NCBI GenBank assembly: GCA_000320605.2
Contig: KB445798.1
Span: forward strand, 595,976 to 659,975
DNA length: 64,000 nucleotides
Reading direction: 5' to 3'
Source of the DNA: Gelatoporia subvermispora B
Taxonomy: Eukaryota > Basidiomycota > Agaricomycetes > Polyporales > Gelatoporiaceae
The translations under genes and the position numbers were made by a program. Positions 24,062-36,335 of the stretch are shown piece by piece; position 1 is the stretch's first letter; each line of letters opens with the position of its first letter. The notes under the pieces were generated by a model. The model saw only the letters and a list, made by a program, of their open reading frames with translations. It searched no databases and had not been told where the DNA came from.

Positions 24062-25799
24062 ATGTTTATGGTGGAAGATGAAGATGTCCAGAAGGATTTT
24101 ACCCCCATTCCACCATCTCCTGACATGGAGAAGACTGGATTCGTGTGCGATACATCAGGCACCACCGATGCTTTAGATTCCTTGGATGCTCCTGTTATAT
24201 CGATCCACGGTGTACAACCCCTGCCGGCTGACCCGAACGCCGCTCTTGCTGAGCTCCCTCAAGAGCTCAATCCACGAAGATGGAGCGTGTCTCGCAAATG
24301 GGTCAACGTTAGCATCATCGCATTCCAAGCAACGCTCTCCCCGATATCCAGCACTTTACTGGCCGTAGGACAGGTGCAAATAGACGAGGAGCTAACCGTA
24401 CGAAACACTCAGCTCTCCGCAATGCCAGTCGCCATTTACATTCTTGGCTTGGGACTGGGACCACTGTACTTGGCACCGCTGAGCGAGATGTACGGACGCA
24501 GGATCGTTTACGTTACAAATGCCATCATCTCTTTCCTCAGCACTATCGGTTGTGCCCTAGTTCAAAATGACACAGGCCTCATAATCTTGCGACTTGTAGC
24601 GGGACTGGCGGGCGGTGCAGGGCCAGCCTTGGGAGGCGGCTCCATCGGAGATTTATTTGAACGTGAAGATCGCGGCGGGGCACAGGCAATATATAGTTTT
24701 GGACCGACGTTCGGGCCCACCATTGGAGGCGTAATCGGAGGATACATTGCAGAGCGTGTAGGATGGCGTTGGACAATGTGGGTTTGCGCCATTGCGTGAG
24801 TGTTCCAAATATGATACCCGTAACATCGCAACTGACGTTCGGTAGGAGCGGAATTTCGGCTATTGCGTCCGTCTTGTTTCTTTGCGAGAGCTATGCACCA
24901 TATCTCCTGGCCCGTCAAAGAGGACAAAAGTCCGCGCCGACGACCACTGGGGGACTTGCTCATGCGCTCACTCGGCCAATTCGCATGCTACTTTTTGCGC
25001 CCATCGCAACCGCCATGAGTCTATACGTCGCCGTAGTGTACGGTCTATTGTACCTTCAGCTCGTGACAAGGCCTCTGCTGTTTGGGCCCGAGCCGCAATA
25101 CGGGCTCTTCACGTACAAGTGGCACGGTGGCAATACTGGTTTGTCCTACCTCGCTGCTGGTGAGTGTAAACTTTGATACAATCCATTTGTATGATTGACA
25201 TTATTATAGCTGTCGGGTGCATTTTTGCCTTGATCGTATCTGTAATGGGAATGAACCGGTCATACCGTGCGCTATGCAAGATATACGACACAGAGAAGCC
25301 TGAATTTCGACTTCCATTTATGCAGGCCGGGATCCTGATTGCTCCTTGCGGACTTTTTATATACGGCTGGACAGCAGAGGCACAGACACATTTCATCTTT
25401 CCGCTCATCGGGGCCGCTATCTTCTCGTTCGGCGCGCTCGTTGTACTGGTGCGTAATACGTTTGCTTAATGTAATTGATCTAACTTCGCTTTGACATAGA
25501 CATGTGTCCAAACCTATCTCGTCGATGCGTTTGGGAAATTTGCTGCATCGGCGCTTGCCGCATCGGTTTTGTTTCGTAGCTTTGGAGCCGCATTGTTCAC
25601 CGTATTCGGGACAAGAATATATGCAAGTCTGGGATACGGCTGGTACGCTGCATATGTTGTGTGTTACTCGGAATGATGTGCGATACTGTTTTCTAGGGGA
25701 TCCAGTCTACTGGCATTCATATGTCTCGGCGCATTACCTGTCCCGGCTATTTTGTGGATATATGGCCCTCAGATACGTGCGCGACCATTTATTTTCTGA
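24062..25799 (+). CDS. MFS transporter, DHA1 drug:H+ antiporter type, 510 aa, 5 exons
   Basis: Exons 24062-24795, 24846-25159, 25210-25448, 25500-25642, 25697-25799; the sum is 1533 nt, in frame. About 75 acidic, proline-rich cytosolic residues precede NPRRWSVSRKWVNVSIIAF and the first membrane span. The motif-A loop is LAPLSEMYGRR. A glycine-rich helix (GLAGGAGPALGGGSIGDLF) and GPTFGPTIGGVIGGYIAE match motif C of twelve-span antiporters, followed by GWRWTMWV. The second half has PFMQAGILIAPCGLFIYGW and an ending LVDAFGKFAASALAASVLFR. This family (Flr1/AflT-like) exports drugs and fungal metabolites at the plasma membrane. It has far fewer introns than the first MFS gene, so the two are not recent duplicates. 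Divergent pairing with the P450 supports a role in moving a pathway product, which is inference. Confidence 0.93.
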
Positions 25800-26784
25800 C
25801 ATATTGCTCTGTCAGCACAACGCTGTGACTCTCTCGTGATTTGGCTCTAGGGTCTCGAGATCTTTTCACCGTGGCGAATAGGCTTTTGTCATGACCCTCT
25901 CGTGTTCTCGTTAGTCGTTGCACATAGACAATTCGATATACCATTAAGTGATTTCTTCTGCGCCCTTCGGCGCCTTGTACGCGCCGTAGATCCCCCAAAA
26001 TGGATGCAGCTTGCAGCAATCAAGGGGCCCGCTCAGTATCTCGCCGTCACGGCTGACATCGTATCCTGATGTATCTTTAGCACGAGTGATCATCTATCCG
26101 GCACCCACGACCCTTGACTTGCACGTTGTCTACTTTTTGAGTTCCTTCACTTGCCAGATGCCGATGTTCGAATTTGCTATATCACTGCGGGAGATGTTGC
26201 CTCTTCCGTGCCGGGGGCGACCGTGGCGCTAAACGGGCCTCGAACGTCTCAGCGCTACAGTACCGCCTCACTCCCACCCCTATGGTTCGAAGACCTGAAT
26301 GCGGCTGCTTCTCTCTTGGAGACTCGAGCATTCTGAATGCATTTCATGCAGTGTCGTGGGTTTCCGGGAGGTGATCGGGATTGGTCGCAAGGCATGTGGA
26401 CCATTGTCTTCGTATCACTCACGAACCGATATAGCTGACTCGATGTCAGACTGTCGGATCTCGGAGCACACCACGAGATGACGACTATTGACTTCGCTTT
26501 CACAACTGAAGATATGAGACAACCTCGAAGATAGGCGTGCTTCGCTGACTGGAGATCAAGGGTGAGTGAGTACATCAGTTGAGCGAACCCAATGAGGCAG
26601 TCCACAACCTCTACCTGAACTATCCCACTTCTTGATAATCTTTACAGATGTTCTGCAATGCAGAGCATATTTGATGGGTCATCATCATATAAGCAGTATG
26701 TGACGAATTTAATGCAGTGAGATGTTTTGTGCCCCTTCGAAGTGCTTGTAGCTAATCCACAACGCTCGCTTGACAGCACTGGCC
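25800..26784. other. Intergenic
   Basis: Short plus-strand frames at 26011-26374 have no recognisable domain. It probably holds the promoter of the membrane protein at 26785, and possibly an unrecognised first exon carrying a signal peptide for it. Confidence 0.35.
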
Positions 26785-28112
26785 ATGTCGCAAATCTCAG
26801 TTAATTACACACTGCGGAGTACTAGTCCCATGTGGACGTATCAGCCTTTTTGTGAGATGAGCACGGACGAATATGATATATAGAATTTGACACTACTATT
26901 CTCTAGCTAGCGATACCGTGTCATCCGGGTGGCAGGTCCTCAATCCATCTGTCTTCTCGACGTCTGTGGTCGGCGCAAGCCTTGGATTGTCGCAGTTCTA
27001 CGGTGAGCCGTGTTCATGTGTGGTTTTAAAAGCGCGATCTTTACCATTCACTTACAGCGGATGCGCTGGCAATCTACGGAACGTCAGGATATCCATTTGA
27101 AGTCATGTTGGATGGTGTCACATCGACCGATCCGACTGCATCTGGTCTTCTCTTTTCTCAAAATACAGGAAGGGGTGCACACAACCTCAACATCACTGCT
27201 AGCGCAGTCGATGCCTCCGGTGCTCAATTTGCATTCGAATATGCAGTCCTTACGAGCGACTACAATGCAGGTACGCTTTGACTTTGAACTGGTGCCCGAT
27301 AATGCTGCTACGTTGAAACAGATCAAGCTCCGGAAGAAGTAGAACTCGATGTCGAAGATACCCATCTAGTGTATTCGTCCAACTGGTTCATAATTCTCAA
27401 CGGCACAGCTCACACAGAGACCGTCAACGCTTCCGTGTCCTTAACTTTCAACGGAACGGCGATCGCAGTGGCTGGGCCAACCGGTACTGAGCTCAACCCA
27501 GGTGATTATACGATCGTACGTTGATTATGCACTCATGATGCGCCTCAATGCTGATCTCTTCTCTAACGCCAGATTTTGGATGGACTTCCATGGACCTTTT
27601 CGAATAATACCTTCGGAGTGGAGGAAACGGATCTTTTCTTCCAGAGTGGCCTCACGAGTGATGAAGAGCACACAATCACTCTGGTCAACAGCGGTGGCCG
27701 GGTTGCCTTCAACTCGATGACCGTGTGGCAGATCAGTATGCTAAGTGCCGATGGCTCAAGCAGTAACTCTGGCTCAGGGTGAGAAGGCTGGGCTATACAT
27801 TGGTGTTCTCGCCTCACTGGTTCCACTTTTAGGCCGTCTCGTGCCAGTACCACCAAGGTCATCGCCCCAGTTGTCTCCATCATCGGCGCCGTCATCCTTC
27901 TCGGTCTAATTCTGTGGGCACGACGACAGAGAATCCTGCGCCGACGTTCGGCCATTCTCGCAAGCCCCTTTGGAATGCGTCTCGTGCGATCTCTGGGCCC
28001 TGATGTATCTGGTTCTCTAAGATTGACCGAGCTGCGAGCGAGCGAGCGATCGGATCCGACGGATGTAGCTGTAGTGCACGGAGGAGGCACCATGAAGCCT
28101 CGCGAGGTGTAA
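26785..28112 (+). CDS. Single-pass membrane protein with tandem jelly-roll-like extracellular halves, 351 aa, 6 exons
   Basis: Exons 26785-26851, 26907-27002, 27058-27270, 27322-27515, 27573-27778, 27833-28112; the sum is 1056 nt, in frame. Two similar beta-rich halves each begin with an aromatic 'SP/YS...W' strand. The first has SPMWTYQPF, then GASLGLSQFYADALAIYGT, then FEVMLDG. The second has VYSSNWFIILNGTAHTETV, then VSLTFNGTAIAVAG, then ILDGLPWTF. Several N-x-S/T sites are present. A Ser/Gly stalk follows, then one membrane span at about 268-287 (VIAPVVSIIGAVILLGLILW), a basic stop-transfer stretch (RRQRILRRR) and a short cytosolic tail. This architecture is very common and multi-copy in agaricomycetes, and its function is unknown. 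No signal peptide precedes the first half, so an upstream exon may be missing from this model. Confidence 0.82.
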
Positions 28113-29500
28113 TGTAGTATTGTACCTTCCACAATAGTAGACGATGATTTCCAGGTCTTTAATTCCCAAAGCCTATATGGCCATAGCGTATTCTCAATCA
28201 AGTCGCTAGAGGACTACGGTAATGCATAAAAACTGTGTCCTCAGTAATCCTCCTGACTTTGTAGCCGTACATACAAGTACCACACACAGTCTCTTCGGTA
28301 TTGTGACATCCTCCGTAAGATCTGGGGTGACAATTCGGCCAACCTGAGATCGCACATTGGTGCAAGACTCCTGGCTGCCACGAGGGCAGAACTTCTGTCC
28401 TCACGACATCCAGGTGCTCGTACAACAAATAGCATCGTGCTGGACACGAAATGGTCGGATTATGACGAGCCACATCTAAGCTATATAACAGGTACCCATA
28501 CCGTCGCATGTGCATGGGATATGCCTCCGTATAGCCTCACCCGCGAGAAATGGAAAGTTGAGGTGCTCACGGGCAAAGAATCATTGCTATCTTCGAGACA
28601 GCTTGATGAAGGCCTCTGGGCAGATGTTCTGCATCGAAGAACAGAATTACCTGGGACGGGCGCAGTACCTGTGATATGACGCGGCTTTAGCCGGCGTCTG
28701 CGCATGCAATTCATTCGTATAGCGCCGAGTTGACCCTGGGCCGGATGCCAGCGGGCATACCCTCGAAGTCGTGGCTCCGGGCTTGCCGTAGTCCGACGAA
28801 ATGGGCGCCGTGTTACATCTATCACACACCGAGGACCACATGTCCCATATGCATCGATTTACAACTACCGCGTCCAGTCTCAACTTCAATAGTGTTCCCA
28901 ACGTAGCAACCGGCGGTAGAGGTGCGTTATGTCGACTGTCACCTCAGATTGTTCTGACATCTCAGTAACTACGGTTCAGTCGTATGGTGAAAGTGCGAAT
29001 CAGTGGCAACATGGTCATTCGCACGAGTAAGGGGTTTGATCCGTCAAACCCATCTTCTCAGGATGAACCAGAACCAGAGAAAGCATTGCCCAATCCAACC
29101 TCGGCGGTCAGATTATTTGGTACACCAAGTGATTCTCCCCGTTCGTCCATCTCGGCTCTCGGACGGATTTTCGGTCGCTGCAAACCAAAGGAGCAATCTG
29201 TGCATTGCACCGCATCCGTCGCCCCTGAACGATTTCAATTACCTGCTTCGGGAGATGTTTCCCCGCGACACGGGTGTCTATGGGAATGTCGCGGCAGATA
29301 CACCACACGTCCACATGAGAGGAAATGATGACAACGATATCCTGACTGGACACACCCAAATTGTCAGAGGCTGCAGTGTTCGCAACAGTCGGAGTGACAT
29401 CTAAAGGACTGCAACCATCTGTCTATATTAGAAAATTCCTCGGCTTGCGCACATACACAGAACGTTCCACCCTTACTTACACATCACATTCTCAACCAGG
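28113..29500. other. Intergenic; unrecognised frames
   Basis: Plus-strand frames at 28437-28679, 28984-29328 and 29003-29404 overlap in different registers. The second is Ser/Pro-rich (SAVRLFGTPSDSPRSSISAL). None shows a family motif. One might belong to an unrecognised small gene, but I cannot assemble it. Confidence 0.35.
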
Positions 29501-31425
29501 ATGGCAGCAGCGTGCACACAGTTTCCGGTTGACCTAGTCGAGAACACACTTGGCGCATATCTCATAGGTGCATTTCTTCAGACTATTTGGAGTGTGGAAA
29601 ATTTTGTCGCTAATTCCAGGTCAGGTGTTGTGGTGTCTGCGACGTGCGTACCAGAAACGATTCATAAACCTGCCTAGCACCTGTCTTAACGCATTTGCAG
29701 TCTGTACGGCATAACTGTAGTTCAATCTTACTCATACCTCAAGGGGTGTGAGCGAGACCCTATGTGGTTGAAGATAACCGTCAGTGCAGCCAGTTATAAA
29801 TGGATTCCTATTCTTTCGTGCTTACATCGGCCTAGGTATTCATCTTATGGTGACTTTGGAGGGCTTAATGTACGCCATACGCAGCTCTAACAACATGCTC
29901 TCCAGGGTTCTCGATACCTTTCACCAGATTCTGCTGATACACAGCATGTACCACTACATGATCATTGAGTACGGAAACCCGTTGTCCATAGTCATACCCC
30001 TCTGGTACGTAATATTGCTCTCTACTGGTTGTAAGCTGCGTTAATTGACTTTACGACCTAGGTCATTTTCTGTAAGGACAGTTTAGGCGCACAAGGTTCT
30101 CAGTGCTGATATCTGTGATAGGCTGCAGTCATTGTTTCTGTGAGTTCTTTCCCGTCCATTATTTCCGAGTGAAGGAATAGACTGTTCTTCTCGGGGCCCC
30201 AGGCGGTTATGGAAATTACAATGAAAAGGCAAGGATCATCGTCCGATGATAACGAATCCGTCTCATACATGCTATACACAGCCTGTTCTGTTACAGACTC
30301 TGGAGATGTAGGGTTCCTACGCCAATAGCAACATTCACGATGCATATTGATGTCATTCGTTTCAGTGGGCAAAAGATGGATATTAGTTTTACCCATAGTA
30401 TGGACCGTCTTGAGATCTGCCGTGTCCTACTGTACTGATTTTTATCGAAGGGAATTCTCGCATTCTGCGAGTTCGGTCTGTGCTCTGTCTTCCATCTTGC
30501 AACGAGCATCCATTGACAGGCCCGCCTCTTGTGTATCAGTGACAACCATAGGTAAGATCCGCGCACACTAAGTCTGGAACTGACTCTTACAATCGCTCGA
30601 CCCAGTGTTCATTGCCTTAGGGTATGCTAGTAGTCGACCTGCGTCAGAAAGCCGCTCACATAAACACAACTCTGTAGAATTGCACAAAAGAGCTTCAACG
30701 CGAATGGCACTATAAACGTATGTACGCTAAGCACAGTGAGATCACCGGACTGCCTGCTCATGTAGTCTGTCTTTATTAGGGTGTATTTTACGCTGGTGCA
30801 GGTTCCGCTGCGGCTGCAGATATCATCTTGGCGTCATCTCTTGCTATTATTCTGTGGCGTCGCCAAACCGGCTTCCAAAAGTATGTCCTGAACTTCGTGC
30901 ACGTCCTCAGACTTCTGACAGTCTAGATAGGACGGACACTGTGCTCAAGACACTTATTATATACAGTATCAATACATGCGCCCTAACCTGGTATGAGTCA
31001 CTCTTTCATCGCACTTAGGAAAGCTCTGACCAAAGCTCAAACAGCCTCGTCAGTATCACGAGCATTATTACGGTGAGAGGTCTACAAATGTTAACAGTCG
31101 AATCTAACATTCGTCACAGTTTGCTAGTCTACAGAGCAGCCCGAGCCTAGTCTACGTGGCGTTCTACCATCAGCTGCCAACTCGTAAGCACTGTATTGAT
31201 CATCATCAATATGTAGTCTGACTCTACAGGATCGACTTAGTATTATTCAATGCTCTATTGGCCACTTACAACTCCAGGCAGGACCTACGGAACGCTGTTG
31301 TCGCAAAGGGGGAAGCTGTCAATATTCCTCTATGTGACGTGTCCATTCGTCCCAGAGGTGTTTCGTATTATGCGTCCTGTGGCTCTGATTCTGTGGGTAC
31401 ATATCTAATGGTTTCACTGCGATGA
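29501..31425 (+). CDS. DUF6534-family seven-span membrane protein (copy 1)
   Basis: The N-terminal exons are clear: 29501-29567, 29625-29643, 29701-29779, 29836-29849, 29906-30004. They give ENTLGAYLIGVVVSATLYG, ITVVQSYSYLKGC and VLDTFHQILLIHSMYHYM, then EYGNPLSIVIPLW. The C-terminal part is also clear: SAAAADIILASSLAIILWRR, QTGFQKTDTVLKTLIIYSIN, FASLQSSPSLVYVAFYHQLP and LFNALLATYNSRQDLRNAVV. These are the conserved blocks of the agaricomycete DUF6534 family, including the closing 'LLATLNAR' signature. The exons between about 30060 and 30770 are not resolved. The stop at 31423-31425 assumes read-through of the last exon; a final intron would move it to about 31489. Function is unknown. The topology resembles a receptor, but no ligand or G-protein link is established. 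It shares its 19-79-14 nt exon pattern with three other genes in this window. Confidence 0.82.
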
Positions 31426-31489
31426 TGCTGATGGATGTTTTAGCGGGGTATACACATTTCGGTGGACAAATCCCAGAGCACAAAGGTTG

Positions 31490-33308
31490 ACACATGCGCC
31501 ACGTTTGGGTCCATCGAAACTAGCACGAATCGTCAGTCAGATGGTTTCAACCATGAGAAGGACTGAGTTCTGCGCTCCTGTGATAACGGCTCGAGTTGCT
31601 TGAAGCAGAGTTATCAACATGTCGGCCATGATTGCCTGTCCTTACGCGTTCATAGGCATATGATATTTGGCGGATGTTCGGGGTCCTGCGTTATGCGATT
31701 AGGACTACTTTGGTACGAGAAAACAATGGGATTGGCCCTCGAGATGTGACCGAAAATGTGTACACTGATATTCATCACAGAGTATCATGCATCACATCTT
31801 TACCCGATCGGTTGCCAGCAATTATGGGCATCCCGACCACCGGTGAACCGGCGCAAAATCACCTTGCCTTACAATCCAGACACTATCGGAGATGTATCAA
31901 CTATTCCCGCAGCGTTCACTCCTACAGACACGGGCAAGAAGACCAACGCCGCAAAACATTCAACAAAGAGGATATAGGTCTCGAGGTCGTTTCCCAGGCG
32001 CTCTTGGTATGCGAGAGCAGCCGTGTGTGACGGGACTCAGTCTCGAAGCGTTGTTGGGCTCGGATTACAGTGCAGATGTTTTCAGGATCTAATCGAGTCT
32101 CGGGGTCGTCGATTGCCATACACCCACAAACAGACCTCGAAGCTTGACTAAAATGGCACGCACGTTCGTCTGCCACTTACAGTACCAACTTCTCTCTGTA
32201 CGCTGGGAACTTGGAGCGATGTCTGGAGCGACAGCCCACGACATTCATGGAACCACGGAACTTGTGTCTATGTCTGGAGATGCTATTTAGATGCCATGTG
32301 GTACATGTCATGAAACTGGAAAGATTGACGCCAAACTTTAGTCTTGGACGAAATGTAGCTCAAAGAAGCATACGCATTGCCGTGTACCTTCTTGCTTCAT
32401 TCATGAGACCGTCCAGTGCATTTGCCGAATAAGTAACACTTACTGACCACGTAACTAGCAGAGCATAATGGCGCTGGGGCCACCCTCGGTCCAGACTGGA
32501 TTGGTGCATGCCCTGTCGCAGTAGCCTAGCGAATGACGTAGTTGCATCTTACACGGGCCTTCTCGCAGCGCAGCGATAACGCATAATGTGACCATCATCT
32601 TGAACGCTGAAATGCACTGCACAGTGTCCTGCTGAACATGCATCCGGTGCTGTCGGTAACTGGGGATATCCGGAGTGACGAGTATCTCGACAGATCGAGG
32701 GCCAACATGCATACATCAACTCATTGATGTATATTTCGAACCCTGTTCGGCTGGTATAATCCAAAGAGGGCGAACCTCCTGACATCAGCATATAAGGCAC
32801 AAGGAGAAAACGGATTGTAGCTTTAGAGTTTTGCCGGCCCGTTGACTCGTGTGATTGATATCAATGAATGCGCGTACGGCCTCTCCCACGCGGTCATACT
32901 TAGATCTTCGCAGTATGGTCGTCACAAACGTGCGTCCATCCTGGGAACTCCTGAGACCACGGGATGCCATGCCATATTCGGTTCCAGAAAACTTCTCGCA
33001 GCATGCAGACTCCAGGCCCTGTTTAATGGGTCCTGTCCGGAAGACGATTGAAGGCCGCCGTACATATGATTATCATGAACTTGCTATGATTCGAAACGTT
33101 CTTCACTGTCACAGGAGCACAACGTGCTATAATGCTGTCGCTTACGGCAGGCCTTGACATGCAAGATCAGGCATGAGGCGCATAATTCGGATTGGATCGA
33201 AGAGGGACAAGGCATATTTGAGTCTCCAATCAACTCCTTATTGTGAGATGCACCGTTCGCGGACATCTGTCGTCTTCGTTCCTTTCAGCCCCGCTAAAAG
33301 GACCAGAA
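31490..33308. other. Intergenic; no recognised gene
   Basis: Nearly 1.8 kb between a DUF6534 gene and GMC oxidoreductase 2. Frames up to 118 codons (for example 31674-32030 plus, 32549-32800 minus) have no recognisable domains and no supporting splice pattern that I could follow. Confidence 0.35.
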
Positions 33309-35592
33309 ATGTTCTGGCTTACACTATGTGGAATTGTATTGTCCATCCAATGCATACACTCTACAGTCTTAACGGATCCTGCGCAATTACACAAAACGGA
33401 ATACGATTTTATCGTAGTGGGAGGTGAGGGTGCATTTTTCACGTGTACACATGGGCTAACAATCAGAGTCCTTAGCCGGAACAGCAGGGAATGTGATAGC
33501 TGCAAGACTCACCGAAGAGCAATCTTTCAGTGTCCTGATTATAGAGGCTGGAATATCGTGTGTCTTCTATCATGAATTATCTCAAGGAATCCCACCTCCC
33601 TGAACCATTGACTACTTCAGAAACGAGGATATCCTCGAAACCGAGGTTCCATTACTCTCTCTAGCGCTATCTCCAAACACCTCTGTCACGTGGAATTTCA
33701 CTACGACACCTCAAATCGGGCTCAATGGCAGAGCTATTCCATACCCAAGAGGGCGTGTGCTTGGGGGATCGAGTACAATAAGTATGTGTCGTGAAGGACT
33801 AGATATGAAGGACTTACGCCGTCTGTGCAGACTTCATGATCTGGACACGTGCGTCTGAAGACGACTGGGATCGTTTCGCAGAGTCCACAGGGGACTTAGG
33901 GTGGTCATGGGATGCGATGCTACCATACATGAAGAAGGTTTGGATCAGTCATTGTCAAAAGTATGCAAGCAGCGAGTTACTGATAAATGAAGAGCGAGCA
34001 ACTTGTCCTCCCTGCTGATCGCCATAACACAACCGGCGAGATCGAGCCAGATTTTCACGGCTTTCATGGACCTATCGACATAGGCCTTCCTGGATTCTCA
34101 TTTGAAACTGACCCATTAGTGATCAATACGACGAAAGAGCTCCCGGATGAATTCCCCTTCAATGAGGATATGAACTCCGGGTTCCCCTTGGGAGTCGGTG
34201 CGTTTCTTGCCGCATGTGGTATATAGAAACATATAGAGGTCCTGATGACGGGTACAGGTTGGACACAAAGTTCCATAGACTCACAGGGTCGCAGAAGCAG
34301 CTCTGCCACAGGCTATCTTGGGCCTGCGCTGAACCGATCAAATTTAGACGTCCTCATATCAACACAAGTCACAAGATTGATATCTACTCGTACCGTGGAT
34401 AGGCTTCCGAATTTCAACACAGTCGAGGTTGCGCAGTCTCCTACAGGTTAGGGATACTCCATTAGCGTCTTGATCGGCTTGACATGACAGTCGCAATAGG
34501 GAAGCGAATGAACTTCACTGCGCGCAAGGAGGTTATAGTCAGCGCTGGATCTGTCGGAACTCCTCAGTTGCTGCAGCTCAGTGGGATTGGGAACGCCACC
34601 TTGTTGCGCTCGGTTGACGTGAAGCCGATAGTTGAGCTCGACGACGTTGGTCAGCACCTGACCGACCATCCATTCCTTGGCAATCAATGGTTCTCGAAAT
34701 CGAACGATAGTCTGGAGTCGGCACTCCGCAACAGCACACTCACTCTAGAAGAGCTGGAGCAATGGGAGACGACAGGGACTGGACGAGATGTCGACCAAGG
34801 CTTGAATCAGCTGATATGGCTAAGACTCCCTCCGGACGAAAGACCTTCTCCTGACTTGTCCGCAGGGCCGTTCGCACCGCATTTCGAGATGCTACCAGCG
34901 GTAAGAGTTTGGCCGACAAATATATGTCATAATTGCTGAACTAAATTCCTCAGGATGGCTTCGGGTCCTTCATCCAACCTATCCCACCCACAGGGTTCTT
35001 CTTCACTATGTTCACTGCGGTGGTATCCCCTGTCTCAAGTGAGCATTCTAATGAAATCGAACGCGTTATATCAGACCACTGACGTTTCATCGCTCGTTCA
35101 GGAGGATCCGTGACACTCGCGAGCAATAATCCCTTCGATTTCCCATTGATCGACCCGGGCTTGCTGTCAGATCCTACTGACGTGAGCATTATGGTGAACG
35201 CGATCAAGACGGCTGCGAGGTTCTTGCAGTCGCCGGCATGGGCTGGCTTCATCATTGAACCAACAGCCAGTCTTGCGACTGCAATAGCTGATGGGAATTT
35301 TGAAGACTACGCACGTAACTTCACATCTACAGAGTTTCATCCTGTGGGCACAGCGCGGATGACTCGGGCGTCGAGCAAGACAGGCGTTGTAAACTCCAAT
35401 TTGCAAGTGAAGAATACGTCGGGCTTACGCGTAGTGGATGCTTCAGTATTTGTAAGTTCCGTTCAGTGCACGCTAACGTCGAGGAGGCTGAAGGAGACAT
35501 TCCAGCCATTCATCCTGGCCGGCCACCCTCAAGCAGGCATCTACGCGTTGGCAGAGCGCGCGGCCGATCTCATCAAGGCTGATTGGCTGTAG
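33309..35592 (+). CDS. GMC oxidoreductase 2, secreted aryl-alcohol-oxidase type, 596 aa, 10 exons
   Basis: Exons: 33309-33423, 33476-33557, 33621-33781, 33831-33937, 33993-34197, 34258-34446, 34491-34900, 34954-35038, 35102-35451, 35506-35592; the sum is 1791 nt, in frame. A signal peptide is evident (MFWLTLCGIVLSIQCIHS). The FAD site is YDFIVVGAGTAGNVIAARL with LIIEAG. Signature 1 is YPRGRVLGGSSTIN-FMIWTR and signature 2 is GSVGTPQLLQLSGIGN. The catalytic histidines are in FHPVGTARM (His531) and AGHPQAG (His575), 44 residues apart as in aryl-alcohol oxidases. Many N-glycosylation sites fit secretion. These flavoenzymes oxidise primary aryl or aliphatic alcohols to aldehydes and make H2O2 for ligninolytic peroxidases. 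It is immediately followed by an aldehyde dehydrogenase in the same orientation. Confidence 0.95.
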
Positions 35593-36335
35593 TATATGCT
35601 TACGAGAAATGTGCCCCATCGGACAAGTACCATAATTGTGTGGCTCGTGAGAATACTTCAGTATCTACGGGAGGTTTGACAAGGCGAGGGATACGCACCA
35701 TCATAGCAGATGTACCGGACGTGAGCTAGAAATCCAATCCATGCACAGCTCAACATGATTGCTAGATGTCGATAGCTGGTCTTACAATTACTCGTGGGGC
35801 CCTCGGCAGACCATATCTCTGGCTACGTATGACGATTTAGCTATGGGCGACGTTCTGAACGTCGCTCAGAGCATCGTCGGTGTCTGTCGGAGTCGAGCGC
35901 CCACCGGGCCTGTCCATCCCGGCTGCCGGTGCAACTGCAGTCGCCGGCCCGCCGCAAACTCAACTACAACATCAGCTGCTCTCGCTGTCTGCTCGTCGAA
36001 TCCTCCAGAGTTGTTCGAGTCAATAGTCTGATACCAATATCGACCGAAGGCTTCTCATCACAATCAGCTTTCATTCACATGTAAGAGGAGCGTCACGGCA
36101 ATACACTACCTCTTTTCTGGTCGCTGGAGATGTTGAGTGCGCACGGGAGCGGGCGGGCTGGGCCATGCCATTAGACCGATTTGAATCATGCGATCATGCC
36201 GAGTTAGCACATTTCTGGCCAATATGGAACGGCGGCTTGTGCTCATGACAGATTGTATGGCTTCTACTGATCGAGATCAGAGTGTATATAGGCTTGTACT
36301 CTTCGGCAAGCTCACGCTGGCCAGCTTTATCCAGT
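35593..36335. other. Intergenic between GMC oxidoreductase 2 and aldehyde dehydrogenase
   Basis: About 740 bp. The only frame of note (35759-36031, plus) has no family features. It presumably carries the aldehyde dehydrogenase promoter; TATATAGG-like text lies near 36290, roughly 45 bases before the start codon. Confidence 0.4.
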
